A DNA stretch of 64,000 bases from Siphonodentalium dalli. Lineage: Eukaryota; Mollusca; Scaphopoda; Gadilida; Siphonodentaliidae. This document shows, piece after piece, positions 41,701 to 44,255 of the stretch (position 1 is its first letter; every line of letters starts with the position of its first letter). Made by a program: the position numbers and the translations under genes. The notes beneath the pieces were generated by a model. The model worked only from the letters and a program-made list of their open reading frames with translations. It searched no databases and had not been told where the DNA came from. The stretch covers positions 161,260,875-161,324,874 of the forward strand of contig CP136062.1 of the NCBI GenBank assembly GCA_032622095.1, written 5' to 3'.

Positions 41701-43161
41701 AAAGTGTGTTCTGATTGGCTGAATGGCAGCCGGGGGCCGAGACTAAATGCAGGTCAAATTCGTGCGCGTCAAATACACGAATCAACGCGATGCCGAAATT
41801 CTCGCAATTATAATCTTGAAATATATAGTTTTGGACATTGTTATACGATAAATAGAATATTTAATTCGTATTTATCTAATAAACATACGATATAATGTCA
41901 CAAACTGAGAACAGAATAGCGCACTATATCTTCGGTGCATATTATTTCTGCTAGTTCACCAGGTGTAATTGGGCTTCCGGTGCAATGAAGTGACGTCACA
42001 TTAACATTTTGCTGCCGATGTCATATAGCTATTTAGTGATTTGTGTGCGTTTTGGACATCATAATCAATTTATAGGTGTCATATGATAAATAGAATATGT
42101 AATTCGTGTTTCTCTCATATGATATTTATGAAACTCGTCACGAATTTTCAGTTTGGAGGCTCGAGAAAACTGAAAATTCTTAGACTCGTTTCATAAATAT
42201 CATATGAGAGAAACACTCATTTCATATCCTCTATTTACGTTTATGAGATAAACGTACTCCGTTGAGATGTTTGAGTTTGTGAACTCTCCTAATATCCACC
42301 GAAAAGTGTACATTTATCTCCATTGTAATTCAGGTCACCAAAACAAAATTGTAAGAAATATTTTCACGGTGTTTGGCTAATCTGAGCAATTTGGGAAAAA
42401 GCCAAAGTCTGCATGAAACATCCAAGGAGATATCCAGTATTAAATATTTCCAATATATATATATGTTTTTGAATGATTGATAAACATAATGGCTTTTCGT
42501 GGATATGTTCAGATTATCCAGACACCGCAATAATTACAACTTCGGAAAAAATAACGGTACTTCTTCTTAACAGCATCAGTTTGCCCTACCAGCATCATAG
42601 CAATTCAGCATGACCCACCAGCACCCTAACACATTAGCAGGAATACTTGACCAGGGTGTAATGATCCCAAAACAGGAATCCCCAAACAAACAGAATAATG
42701 TACTGTTGGTTGTCGTCTGTTCACCAATGTGCGGGGCTCGCTATGGGGGTCGCATATCGGGTTAGCATCACCAAATTCACCCTCTGGGAACCTCATTCTG
42801 CTGAGGTGTAATCAGAATGAGGTCCCCAGAGGGTGAATTTGGTGATGCTAGTCCGCTATGCGGGGTAGCATCACTAAATTCACCCTCTGGGACCTCATTC
42901 TGCAAATGACAGACACACTATTTCAAGGCTTGCGTCGTGGGAACCTGAATCACCCCATGTGGGATATCGACCTGGAATTCAGTACTATGACGTCGTGATG
43001 TCAGATTAATTACCCATTTCAGGTCTGAGGAATGTAGGTCTGTGCTGGACGATCCATGCAAGTATTTTCCGAGAACGATGCCGAAGTTATTTATGTTGGT
43101 CTATAAAGCAATAAAGACATCGGATCGTATAGAGAGGACGTGCTACAAACCGTTCTTCTAA
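1..43161 (+). CDS. RNase L-like ankyrin - pseudokinase - KEN endoribonuclease gene (18 exons, 5' incomplete)
   Basis: Joined exons: 1-62, 1136-1234, 10180-10284, 16033-16131, 16647-16745, 17197-17295, 19422-21447, 22704-23379, 25596-25743, 28568-28768, 29306-29405, 30175-30254, 30835-30885, 35562-35755, 37183-37266, 38342-38426, 38915-39030, 43023-43161. Every junction has AG/GT and the phases agree, giving 1486 residues and a stop. Model residues: ankyrin repeats 1-187; helical region about 188-395; basic stretch about 397-412; disordered region with PPPPGF at 712-717 and 984-989; pseudokinase about 1088-1346 (K1106, HGN 1200-1202, NFG 1220-1222); KEN 1347-1486 (Y1420, N1433, H1437). Known family members with kinase-KEN are IRE1 (membrane ER-stress sensor) and RNase L (ankyrin sensor of 2-5A, cleaves RNA in antiviral defence). 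No membrane segment is seen, so RNase L is the closer architecture. Role as a regulated RNase is inferred. The first exons, and hence the true start, lie outside the window. Confidence 0.85.
68..263. repeat. Hairpin element (family A, GAACGACACGA arms)
   Basis: Inverted arms begin with ACACAGAACGACACGAGTGT and end with the reverse complement around GATGTCGTTCTGTGT. A related, better preserved hairpin lies at 15716-15852. It sits in intron 1, immediately after the exon 1 donor. No coding capacity is seen. Confidence 0.7.
264..1135 (+). other. Intron 1, remaining part
   Basis: AT-rich intronic sequence ending in a clean acceptor (TATCCGATTCAG|GATGG). I see no further exon in it. The short open frames here match no recognised family. 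Confidence 0.6.
1136..1234 (+). CDS. Exon 2: ankyrin repeat
   Basis: It encodes 33 residues: DGNTPLMVAVAGKKLDLVEL and then LLRNKADVNTVND. The G-N-T-P-L-M start, the D-L-V-E-L-L-L helix and the A-D-V-N turn are classic ankyrin consensus. The acceptor is TTCAG at 1131-1135 and the donor GTGAGT at 1235. The exon is exactly one repeat long and phase 0-0, so exons of this kind can be gained or skipped without changing frame. Confidence 0.9.
1300..1450. repeat. Dispersed repeat segment shared with 57630-57725
   Basis: The stretch containing TTGATTCGAGTCAAGGAA and AGATATCGATTTTTAAAA recurs in slightly diverged form near 57650-57725. A further related tail (AATCGATTCTGATAACA) occurs near 57867 and 63216. 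It marks a middle-repetitive family of unknown type. Confidence 0.5.
1597..6536. mobile_element. Giant palindromic (foldback) element, copy 1, 4.94 kb
   Basis: The ends are AGTCCAGGAGATATTGG at 1597 and its reverse complement ending at 6536. The arms pair through almost the whole length: 2830 region with 5290, 2950 with 5150, 3190 with 4930, 3430 with 4850, 3620 with 4620, 3800 with 4440, leaving a centre near 4070. Poly-C/poly-G runs lie next to the termini. The arms carry many ATGGCGGCC-type motifs. There is no transposase-like reading frame; the open frames seen in both arms are mirror images with no recognised domain. It lies wholly within intron 2 of the RNase L-like gene. A second copy is at 49081-54018. 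Confidence 0.9.
6537..7180. other. Intron 2 spacer
   Basis: AT-rich sequence between the giant palindrome and a 65-bp minisatellite. An open frame on the minus strand around 6890-7060 matches no known family. Nothing else is supportable. Confidence 0.4.
7186..7700. repeat. Minisatellite, about 65-bp unit, 8 copies
   Basis: The unit contains GATATTGGACACATCCGTTG followed by ATTATAGCGAATGAAGATTT. Copies at about 7581 and 7646 are nearly identical, and the first copies are more diverged. It abuts the inverted-repeat element that starts at 7780. Confidence 0.9.
7780..9747. mobile_element. Inverted-repeat element, about 1.97 kb, no coding capacity
   Basis: A 46-bp terminal inverted repeat, beginning GGCCTATACTATAGAATTAC and running through GTGTTTCTCCACGTGGACA at 7780-7825, is matched in reverse complement at 9702-9747 with about one mismatch. 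The motif AGTACTATGGA/AGTACTATAGA recurs inside. I see no transposase. It is probably a non-autonomous DNA transposon lying in intron 2. Confidence 0.65.
9767..10046. repeat. Minisatellite, 13-bp unit TTGTATCATTCCC, about 21 copies
   Basis: Tandem TTGTATCATTCCC with point variants (TTATATCATTCCC, CTTATGTCATTCC). The array is pyrimidine-biased and runs directly into the first of four copies of the exon 3 splice acceptor, so it may act as an extended polypyrimidine tract. The open frames across it are an effect of the repeat, not genes. Confidence 0.9.
10041..10200 (+). repeat. Tandem copies of the exon 3 acceptor and exon start
   Basis: The unit TTGCAG|TTTGGTAACAATTC occurs four times, with acceptor AGs ending at 10049, 10091, 10137 and 10179 (spacings 42, 46, 42). 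The last copy matches the ankyrin reading frame. The copy at 10137 is 42 bases upstream, in frame and open; using it would add 14 residues. The other two would shift the frame. Confidence 0.8.
10180..10284 (+). CDS. Exon 3: ankyrin repeat
   Basis: It encodes 35 residues beginning FGNNSLMLAIRTGDSKVVNA and ending GFNINHKNL. The N-N-S-L-M-L-A-I and S-K-V-V segments fit the two helices of an ankyrin repeat, two residues longer than its neighbours. The donor is CTG|GTATGT at 10285. Phase is 0-0. The acceptor lies in a set of four tandem copies, so the exact start depends on which AG is used; the one chosen gives normal repeat spacing. Confidence 0.85.
10285..11640 (+). other. Intron 3, first part
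   Basis: AT-rich intron. The segment at about 10310-10380 (TTTTTATTGAACGTTTTG and flanks) is repeated near 55415-55470. No exon is recognised. Confidence 0.5.
11690..12200. repeat. Degenerate tandem repeat, roughly 130-bp period
   Basis: Phrases such as GTCAATTCAAGGTCAAATC and GACCTGACTTTGACATTCAA recur three times at about 11880-11920, 12010-12050 and 12130-12175, each followed by GGGTAAA or a variant. Copies are diverged. No coding signal is seen. Confidence 0.6.
12390..13785. repeat. Diverged dispersed repeat, at least two copies
   Basis: The block around 12415-12640 (containing CGATAGCTCCCATCTA) is recognisable again around 13570-13780 (TTGATAGCTCTCATCTGATA), and parts recur near 12660-12780 and 12980-13020. 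It has no known domain and is probably an old interspersed element in intron 3. Confidence 0.5.
13786..14092. repeat. Tandem duplication of a roughly 170-bp AATAAA-containing segment
   Basis: The text from TTATGTTCACTTTATAAACT to TTATGTATGTCTC occurs twice, about 170 bases apart. The first copy ends TTAAATAAAGTTGAATTCC, a polyadenylation-like signal. It resembles the tail of a retroposed element, but no reverse transcriptase is present. Confidence 0.6.
14093..15330 (+). other. Intron 3, middle part
   Basis: Contains a short direct duplication of CTTTTATTCCGAGTTGGC near 14263-14301. Otherwise it is plain AT-rich intron with no exon that I can support. Confidence 0.4.
15327..15475. repeat. Hairpin element (CATGACCTGGG arms)
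   Basis: The left arm, ATCATGACCTGGGATGTGGG at about 15330, pairs with CCCACACCCCAGGTCATGAT near 15452-15471. The loop region holds mirrored CCGGACAC/GTGTCCGG segments. It is a typical small foldback repeat. Confidence 0.75.
15716..15852. repeat. Hairpin element (family A)
   Basis: The arm beginning CAGAACGACACGATGTGTAA pairs with TTACACATCGTGTCGTTCTG, and the inner arms hold GATACGGCACTCGTGCTGTC and its mirror. It is the same family as 68-263 and gives a nearly perfect roughly 60-base stem just upstream of exon 4. Confidence 0.85.
16033..16131 (+). CDS. Exon 4: ankyrin repeat
   Basis: It encodes 33 residues: TGCTALHFATDRTWAVCAQF then LITNGANPNTAHN. T-A-L-H-F-A and G-A-N-P-N are canonical. 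The acceptor is TTTTCATAAAG at 16032 and the donor GTGAGT at 16132. Phase is 0-0. Confidence 0.9.
16132..16646 (+). other. Intron 4
   Basis: A short intron with poly-C (about 16370) and poly-T (about 16427) tracts. Nothing else is identifiable. Confidence 0.6.
16647..16745 (+). CDS. Exon 5: ankyrin repeat
   Basis: It encodes 33 residues: GGWTPLIFASMKGDMKCTEV then LVRSGAKVLKEDK. G-W-T-P-L-I-F-A-S and L-V-R-S-G-A are canonical. The acceptor is TTTCAG and the donor GTAGGT at 16746. Phase is 0-0. Confidence 0.9.
17025..17116. repeat. Hairpin element (family B, GCAGAATGAGGTCCC), in intron 5
   Basis: The arm GCAGAACGAGGTCCCCAGAA pairs with its mirror ending GGGACCTCATTCTGC. The inner halves are GGTGAATTCAGTGATGCTAG and GTAGCATCTCTAAATTCAC. 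It is a roughly 92-bp palindrome, one of at least eleven in this window. Confidence 0.9.
17197..17295 (+). CDS. Exon 6: degenerate last ankyrin repeat
   Basis: It encodes 33 residues: IGLTAICHAIIEQKHKVVSI then LLKQLPEKDTETY. G-L-T-A-I and V-V-S-I-L-L fit an ankyrin repeat, while the terminal turn is lost, as expected for a capping repeat. The donor is TAT|GTAAAG at 17296. A second in-frame donor, AAG|GTATAT six bases further on, would add two residues. Phase is 0-0. Confidence 0.85.
17296..19421 (+). other. Intron 6, with a GC-richer segment at 17770-18320
   Basis: Most of this intron is AT-rich, with A/T runs at 19040-19190 and a partly repeated ATCAAAATGTGCGCGAA at about 19204 and 19242. 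The segment 17770-18320 has clearly more C/G and two overlapping open frames, but I recognise no domain on either strand. It may be an old insertion. Confidence 0.5.
19422..21447 (+). CDS. Exon 7: large exon with helical region, basic stretch, disordered region and first PPPPGF motif
   Basis: A 2026-base exon continuing in frame from exon 6. Residues 1-200 of the exon are rich in Leu/Ile/Phe/Cys helices (FLVGEFVCYTIFKGDD, WLCFLNIVFLVETESG) and look like an alpha-helical repeat domain of armadillo type; this is an impression from pattern, not a match. A run of about 16 residues at exon positions 209-224 is nearly all Arg/Lys/Glu, and KKKRRRKQSK follows later; both could be nuclear localisation signals. 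The rest is Ser/Thr/Asp/Glu/Gln-rich and probably disordered. VPPPPGFG is at 20991-21014. The acceptor is TCTAATTTCAG. The donor after ATAG is GTGTGT at 21448. If the donor is not used, the frame stops at 21474-21476. Confidence 0.9.
20994..21011 (+). other. First PPPPGF motif (candidate GYF-domain ligand)
   Basis: The codons CCA CCG CCG CCA GGA TTT give PPPPGF inside a disordered stretch (NGNFVPPPPGFGSSTPE). SMY2-type GYF domains, as in GIGYF proteins, are known to bind proline-rich PPG-hydrophobic motifs. A second copy is encoded in exon 8. Confidence 0.6.
22003..22096. repeat. Hairpin element (family B) in intron 7, copy 1
   Basis: The GCAGAATGAGGTCCCCAGAG arm pairs with the arm ending GTGGGACCTCATTCTGC. 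The flanks share AAATAACGTGTCTGTCATTT with other copies, so the transposed unit is longer than the palindrome. Confidence 0.9.
22291..22393. repeat. Hairpin element (family B) in intron 7, copy 2
   Basis: The same palindrome, with the arm GCAGAATGAGGTCTCCAGAG and an inner GGGCTGCTCTGGGGACC variation. It lies about 290 bases after copy 1, and the sequence between them carries the shared family flank. Confidence 0.9.
22704..23379 (+). CDS. Exon 8: linker region with second PPPPGF motif
   Basis: It joins exon 7 in frame (G + AT = Asp). It encodes about 225 residues, largely low in predicted structure (ECISAADLFNIEKDTSSLDQ, STDLSTISASASLDSLSKD), with VPPPPGFTK at 23063-23089. Its last 40 residues (NLPPNMRFQIGEIVVPFEAY) look ordered and lead into the kinase N-lobe. 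The acceptor is TTATTTTGTAG at 22703 and the donor AAAG|GTGAGG at 23380. Exon phase is 1-2. Confidence 0.85.
23066..23083 (+). other. Second PPPPGF motif (candidate GYF-domain ligand)
   Basis: The codons CCT CCA CCT CCA GGC TTT give PPPPGF. Codon choice differs from the first copy (CCA CCG CCG CCA GGA TTT) although the peptide is identical, which hints at selection on the protein rather than recent duplication of DNA. Confidence 0.6.
23380..23860 (+). other. Intron 8, first part
   Basis: AT-rich. It contains a dispersed pair of mirrored phrases, GACAGATAAGAATTACGAAAA (about 23461) and TTCGTAATTCTTATCTGTC (about 23770), suggesting a roughly 330-bp inverted-repeat element. No exon is seen. Confidence 0.5.
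23880..24575. repeat. Minisatellite, about 45-bp unit, roughly 15 copies
   Basis: The unit is approximately GATACATGGATATGTTAGTA, then TATCGGAAAGTGACACGTTA, then CACGT. Copies vary in length and sequence, with TTAGTATATCGG most conserved. It is in intron 8, upstream of two further tandem arrays. Confidence 0.85.
24829..25171. repeat. Minisatellite, 20-bp unit TATCGACACAATAACGCCTC, about 17 copies
   Basis: Nearly perfect 20-bp tandem units with CTC/ATA/ATC end variants, for instance ATCGACACAACAACGCCTCT. It ends about 55 bases before the next array, which holds the exon 9 acceptor copies. Confidence 0.95.
25215..25624 (+). repeat. 37-bp minisatellite made of the exon 9 splice acceptor plus exon start, 11 copies
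   Basis: Each unit reads TGTTATTTCAG followed by CGGCACTCCGGTTATTCTTG and GATTCA. AGs end at 25225, 25262, 25299, 25336, 25373, 25410, 25447, 25484, 25521, 25558 and 25595, exactly 37 bases apart. Only the last joins directly to kinase coding sequence in the right frame. Because 37 is not a multiple of 3, copies 3, 6 and 9 steps upstream (25484, 25373, 25262) share its frame, but a TGA at 25474-25476 leaves only 25484 open. Confidence 0.95.
25596..25743 (+). CDS. Exon 9: kinase N-lobe with glycine loop, VAVK and helix C
   Basis: The previous AG plus C makes Ser, followed by GTPVILGFMVDGSEVAVKIL. The glycine-rich loop is reduced (G-T-P-V-I-L-G), and the ATP-anchoring lysine of VAVK is kept (model residue 1106). 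NTEQMRRLTSTSYRHYFLA corresponds to helix C, with Glu as the likely salt-bridge partner, and the next strand. The donor is AAA|GTAAGC at 25744. Exon phase is 2-0. The upstream acceptor is amplified (25215-25624). Confidence 0.9.
25744..26099 (+). other. Intron 9, first part
   Basis: AT-rich spacer before the nested palindrome. Nothing identifiable. Confidence 0.5.
26100..27660. mobile_element. Nested palindromic repeat, 1.56 kb
   Basis: The outer arms GAAGTTAGTTAGGCGTTCGA (26104) and the mirror CGAACGCCTAACTAAATTC (27637) pair. Further mirror pairs are 26190-26330 with 27430-27560 and 26580-26680 with 27060-27170. Smaller hairpins repeat the segment TTGATAGAGCACGAATTGGG and its complement at 26365, 26455, 26965, 27275 and 27365. 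The centre near 26870 holds a unique loop (about 26760-26890). There is no transposase. It looks like a foldback element that grew by repeated inverted duplication or self-insertion. Confidence 0.85.
27661..28567 (+). other. Intron 9, last part, with a small inverted-repeat element at about 27975-28440
   Basis: TATATAGGTTACAATACACC at about 27970 is mirrored by GGTGTATTGTAACCTATATA at about 28419-28438. These are termini of a roughly 460-bp non-autonomous element. The intron ends with the acceptor GTTGTTTTAG at 28567. Confidence 0.6.
28568..28768 (+). CDS. Exon 10: kinase hinge to catalytic loop (HGN in place of HRD)
   Basis: It encodes 67 residues: AFAFYDSRCYLAADLYEYTL, TEYVQIMAADTTPEIDHSTK, ANKLVWQLMKGMLILHQNIK, IVHGNLK. 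YLAADLYEYTLTEYV matches the strand-hinge-helix D pattern of IRE1/RNase L kinases. LVWQLMKGMLILHQNIKIVHGNLK matches helix E and the catalytic loop, with the catalytic Asp replaced by Asn and Arg by Gly. The donor is AAG|GTATAG. Phase is 0-0. An unrelated longer open frame overlaps this exon in another frame and should be ignored. Confidence 0.9.
28915..29295. repeat. Intron 10 block with a diverged copy at 54281-54645
   Basis: The run from AAGTGATATGTAACACTCTG to AATATGTCTTTAA is matched along its length by 54281-54645 (AAGTGATGTGAAACACTCCG to GATATGTCTTTAAC), including ATCAAATAGAAATGGAGAA and TATGGAGTGGTACG. It ends about 10 bases before exon 11. Confidence 0.8.
29306..29405 (+). CDS. Exon 11: kinase Mg-binding segment (NFG in place of DFG)
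   Basis: It encodes PCSILVDVDGKLKVGNFGFY then ESEKGTPRTLLTQ. Joined to exon 10 this reads HGNLKPCSILVD...KVGNFG. The Asn normally found in the catalytic loop is Ser, and the Mg-binding Asp of DFG is Asn. With exon 10, all three residues needed for phosphotransfer are replaced, so this is a pseudokinase, as in vertebrate RNase L. The acceptor is AAAATGCAG at 29305 and the donor CAAG|GTAAAT. Phase is 0-1. Confidence 0.9.
29406..30174 (+). other. Intron 11, with (AT)n microsatellite at about 29708-29742
   Basis: AT-rich, with a perfect AT dinucleotide run of about 34 bases. The segment near 29990-30130 (GGTACTGTACACTAAATCCG, GGCCATTTGTGGGACCATCT) has a diverged copy at 34562-34715, so it is a dispersed repeat. 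Confidence 0.6.
30175..30254 (+). CDS. Exon 12: kinase activation-segment region
   Basis: The carried G makes Gly, followed by DDRCWKSSESLLGQDAGRPT and VAGDVQ. CWKSSESL lies where kinases have the APE segment; W-x-x-x-E is kept, as in divergent kinases. The acceptor is TTTCTGTAG at 30174 and the donor CAG|GTTAGT at 30255. Phase is 1-0. Assignment rests on frame continuity and position between clear kinase exons. Confidence 0.8.
30270..30670. repeat. Intron 12 block shared with 60080-60520
   Basis: GTCAGAAATGGTAACGCGTT and TCAAGATCATATATTATA, later AATTCCCATTCTATAAATA, are found in the same order near 60082-60440 inside an inverted-repeat element. The block is therefore probably mobile-element sequence. 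Confidence 0.65.
30688..31813. mobile_element. Short inverted-repeat element spanning exon 13 (tentative)
   Basis: AGGGTGCATTTACACTG at about 30688 is mirrored by TGTAAATGCACCCT at about 31799-31812, and TAGATCTATGTGCAGTTC near 31772 mirrors GAACTGTATACAGATCTG near 30711. The enclosed sequence includes exon 13, which would be unusual, so the pairing may reflect two separate insertions of one repeat in opposite directions. Confidence 0.35.
30835..30885 (+). CDS. Exon 13: short kinase exon
   Basis: A 51-base exon encoding YRPDIKMDLPSADNSDM. In frame with both neighbours it gives ...SADNSDMVTGMIMHYILTGG, the place of the S/T-D-V/M-x-S-x-G helix F start in kinases, so the aspartate that anchors the catalytic spine region is present. 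The acceptor is GAGTCGTTTCAG and the donor ATG|GTATGT. Its small size means an automated model could miss it. Confidence 0.75.
31880..32095. repeat. Hairpin repeat (family C, GTTCAGATAATAAGTTCAAC)
   Basis: TGTTCAGATAATAAGTTCAA near 31896 pairs with TTGAACTTATTATCTGAACA near 31934-31953. Relatives are at 36898-36952, 43436-43500 and (truncated) 46875-46920. The flanks often contain TATACTAAATACTCATT, apparently the family terminus. Confidence 0.75.
32095..33264. repeat. Tandem duplication of a roughly 580-bp unit, each containing a hairpin
   Basis: Two copies, 32095-32672 and 32673-33264, each start with TATGTTATTAATTGGTTGTT and a palindrome around TATTGGCCGAGTTATGAGGC, and end GATAACCTATAGCTAATTAA. 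The second has an extra internal duplication of TTACTTATTGGCCGCGTTTT. Located in intron 13. Confidence 0.85.
33600..34520. repeat. Direct-repeat-bounded intron 13 block with a 54-bp perfect palindrome
   Basis: The segment TTACTATAAATAGAAAAAGA to AAAGTCACGTGAGATATAAT (33680-33796) recurs at 34388-34505. Between them lies the perfect palindrome 33823-33876 with centre CCTC|GAGG. This looks like an insertion or duplication with direct repeats at both sides. Confidence 0.75.
34821..34896. repeat. Hairpin element (family D, GCCAATGCATTCTCTTATAT)
   Basis: GCCAATATATTCTCTTATAT pairs with ATATATGAGAATGCATTGGC. Two close relatives lie at 58519-58586 and 58667-58735. Confidence 0.85.
35070..35150. repeat. 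Small near-perfect inverted repeat
   Basis: GTAACCGTGAGGTAAGTGG near 35069 pairs with CCACTTACCTCACGGTTAC near 35100. The outer arms GTCATGTGGACTGTTTTTAT and ATAAAAATAGTCCACATGAC extend the stem to roughly 50 bases. Confidence 0.75.
35562..35755 (+). CDS. Exon 14: kinase C-lobe (helices F to I)
   Basis: It encodes VTGMIMHYILTGGQHPFGET, AFEIEMNICHGWMKLADTQD, EAADLISWMLGLRPEFRPTI, ADTM. YILTGGQHPFG and the ADLISWML...RP...RPT pattern are characteristic of the IRE1/RNase L kinase C-lobe that leads directly into the KEN domain. The acceptor is TTTAACTGCAG and the donor ATGAA|GTTAGT at 35756. Phase is 0-2. The exon's 3' end is imperfectly repeated downstream (35691-36133). Confidence 0.92.
35691..36133 (+). 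repeat. Degenerate tandem copies of the exon 14 3' end and donor region
   Basis: The exon segment GATCTGATTAGCTGGATGTT...GACCAACCATCGCAGACACA is echoed at 35791-35860 (GACCAACCATTGCAGAGGCA) and 35954-36030 (GACCGATGATTGTAGCGACA). These are followed by roughly 33-bp units GATCTGATTGGTATGGTCTG. The copies lack a good donor after ATGA, so they are probably not functional exons. Confidence 0.75.
36134..37182 (+). other. Intron 14, last part
   Basis: Holds one diverged family C hairpin (36898-36952). Otherwise no exon or recognisable element. The acceptor is GTGATTTCAG at 37182. Confidence 0.5.
37183..37266 (+). CDS. Exon 15: start of the KEN domain
   Basis: The carried AA plus A gives Lys, followed by HPYFWADEKKFRFMLISGSD and VLRDMKAG. 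HP-x-FW followed by a charged helix is the hallmark junction between the kinase lobe and KEN domain in IRE1 and RNase L. The donor is GG|GTAAGA at 37267. Phase is 2-2. Confidence 0.93.
37267..38341 (+). other. Intron 15
   Basis: AT-rich, with A-runs near 37545-37575 and a family B hairpin at 38198-38290 just before exon 16. Confidence 0.6.
38198..38290. repeat. Hairpin element (family B) in intron 15
   Basis: The GCAGAATGAGGTACATGTAG arm is partly degenerate. The right arm is intact (CACTAAATTCACCCTCTGAG to ATTCTGC). It ends about 50 bases before exon 16. Confidence 0.8.
38342..38426 (+). CDS. Exon 16: KEN domain, second segment
   Basis: The carried GG plus C gives Gly, followed by GASSSPRVGPSMIELLNNQG and CPEFVANW. 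It lies in the loop-helix of KEN that ends in a D/N-W pair in relatives. The acceptor is TTTGTTCACAG and the donor TGG|GTAAAT. Phase is 2-0. Confidence 0.88.
38700..38792. repeat. Hairpin element (family B) in intron 16
   Basis: A nearly perfect copy: GCAGAATGAGGTTCCCAGAG pairs with the arm ending GGGAACCTCATTCTGC. It shares the flanks GTGTCTGTCATTT and AAATGACAGGCTCACTATTT with other copies. Confidence 0.93.
38915..39030 (+). CDS. Exon 17: KEN catalytic segment (Tyr/Asn/His conserved)
   Basis: It encodes VDRVDDVLLREMRQFRTYKS then TVSEVLLFIYNCCLHFEK plus a split Met. FRTYK, then N-x-x-x-H (NCCLH), align with human IRE1 Tyr892, Asn906 and His910, the residues known to be needed for RNA cleavage. 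The Tyr-Asn spacing here is one residue shorter. The Arg before Asn in IRE1 is Tyr here. The donor is GAAAAT|GTGAGT at 39031, the first unit of a long array of the same donor. Phase is 0-2. Confidence 0.93.
39026..41608 (+). repeat. 31/32-bp minisatellite containing the exon 17 splice donor, about 80 copies
   Basis: The unit reads GTGAGTGACTAAACCATTTA and then GTAACATAAAAT, with a 31-bp variant ending CATACTGAT. The first copy begins at the real exon 17 donor. Most units carry AT|GTGAGT or GAT|GAGTGA. A third variant (CATACTTTATCATATGACTA) marks higher-order repeats: the blocks at about 40790-41080 and 41280-41600 look alike. Splicing from a later copy would read ATG TGA at once and remove the last KEN segment. 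Confidence 0.97.
41609..42454 (+). other. Intron 17, middle part, with a hairpin at 42104-42215
   Basis: The hairpin arms GTGTTTCTCTCATATGATAT and ATATCATATGAGAGAAACAC pair, and the inner CTGAAAATTC repeats mirror each other. The rest is AT-rich with no exon. Confidence 0.65.
42813..42903. repeat. Hairpin element (family B) in intron 17, with a half copy at 42762-42802
   Basis: A full palindrome from TCAGAATGAGGTCCCCAGAG to GGGACCTCATTCTGC. Just upstream is a right-half copy (AGCATCACCAAATTCACCCT to CATTCTG). This pair is absent from the equivalent place in unit B, so it inserted after or was lost since the duplication. Confidence 0.9.
43023..43161 (+). CDS. Exon 18: C-terminus of the KEN domain and stop
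   Basis: The carried AT plus G gives Met, followed by SEECRSVLDDPCKYFPRTMP, KLFMLVYKAIKTSDRIERTC, YKPFF and TAA. YF-x(4)-MP-x-L-x(3)-VYKAI is the last KEN helix pair and the protein ends in the expected aromatic tail. The acceptor is TACCCATTTCAG at 43022. The same coding sequence is repeated at 46465-46603. Confidence 0.93.
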
Positions 43162-43393
43162 ATCATAGGAATAGATTATCACGAGAAAGCATGCGGTTTG
43201 CATCTACATCAACGGGACATAATATATAATCATTTATTTTCCAATCCAAGATAATAACTTTCTGATATTTGAAGACGCCATCATATCTAGAATGCAAAGT
43301 TAACCCATTCTATACTGAATGGATTATCCCATTTAGTTAAAACGTATACATCGGAATGGTCTATTATTAATTTGCAGGGATGTTTGGGTGATA

Positions 43394-43403
43394 AATAAAT
43401 AAA
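43394..43403 (+). promoter_or_regulatory. Possible polyadenylation signal
   Basis: Two overlapping AATAAA hexamers (ATAAATAAATAAAAA) lie about 230 bases after the stop. The same place in unit B has CAATAAATAAAATT. Such hexamers are common in AT-rich DNA, so this is only a candidate. Confidence 0.3.
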
Positions 43404-44119
43404 AATGCAGAAGGAACCCTATTTATTGAGGGAAATGTTTAGATAATAAGTTCAACAAATCGACCTATGGTCGTTTATTGAACTTATTATCTGAACATTT
43501 GCTTTGGGATAACTACTCATGAGTGATGCATTATTATAGACATGGTTAATACGTTTTATGGTACACAAATTAGCTCCAAATATGGCTTGTTTTCCCCGCG
43601 AATAAATACCACAGAACCAGAAAGTACACCTGAAGTCGATCACAAGTAGTAATGTGTTGGAAAAATATAATCAACATTGTGAAAGCCAAACCAAACTAAA
43701 ATTCAATTGCCGATGGAAAGCACTGTGGTAAGAATATAATACCTTTGGTTTTGGTAGGTTTGATTATGATGATATGAATGACCATACCGAGAGAGTTCGA
43801 TTTGATGACATCTTCAAAACTTACTACACTGTCGTTGTACCTATTAAGTTCTTGATGAATTCTATCAACACATTTACATATATTTATATGGATATACACT
43901 TTCGATATGCCGCATTCTGTTGTTTTCTGTTTATTAGTGTTATCAGAGTCATTTGTACAAAACAGCATTTTTAATTTACATTGTTTTATTTACACATAAT
44001 TATGGAATGTTTTTTTATTTTTATATTTATTTTAAAGAATAAAGTATTGACATTGATTTGCTTTCTTTGCACATAAGCCCACATCGTACCAGATCACACC
44101 CGGAAAAATGAAGTATGTG

Positions 44120-44255
44120 TTAAACCCACCCTCTTCTATAATCATTTAGCACACTATACGTGTTAAACCCATCCTCTTCTATAATCATTTAGCACACTAT
44201 ACGTGTTAAACCCACCCTCTTCTATAATCATTTAGCACCCTATATACACGTGTCT
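44120..44255. repeat. 43-bp tandem repeat, 3 copies (unit A)
   Basis: The unit is TGTTAAACCCACCCTCTTCT, then ATAATCATTTAGCACACTAT, then ACG. The corresponding arrays downstream are at 44742-44785 (1 copy), 47536-47660 (3) and 48168-48505 (8). Confidence 0.9.
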
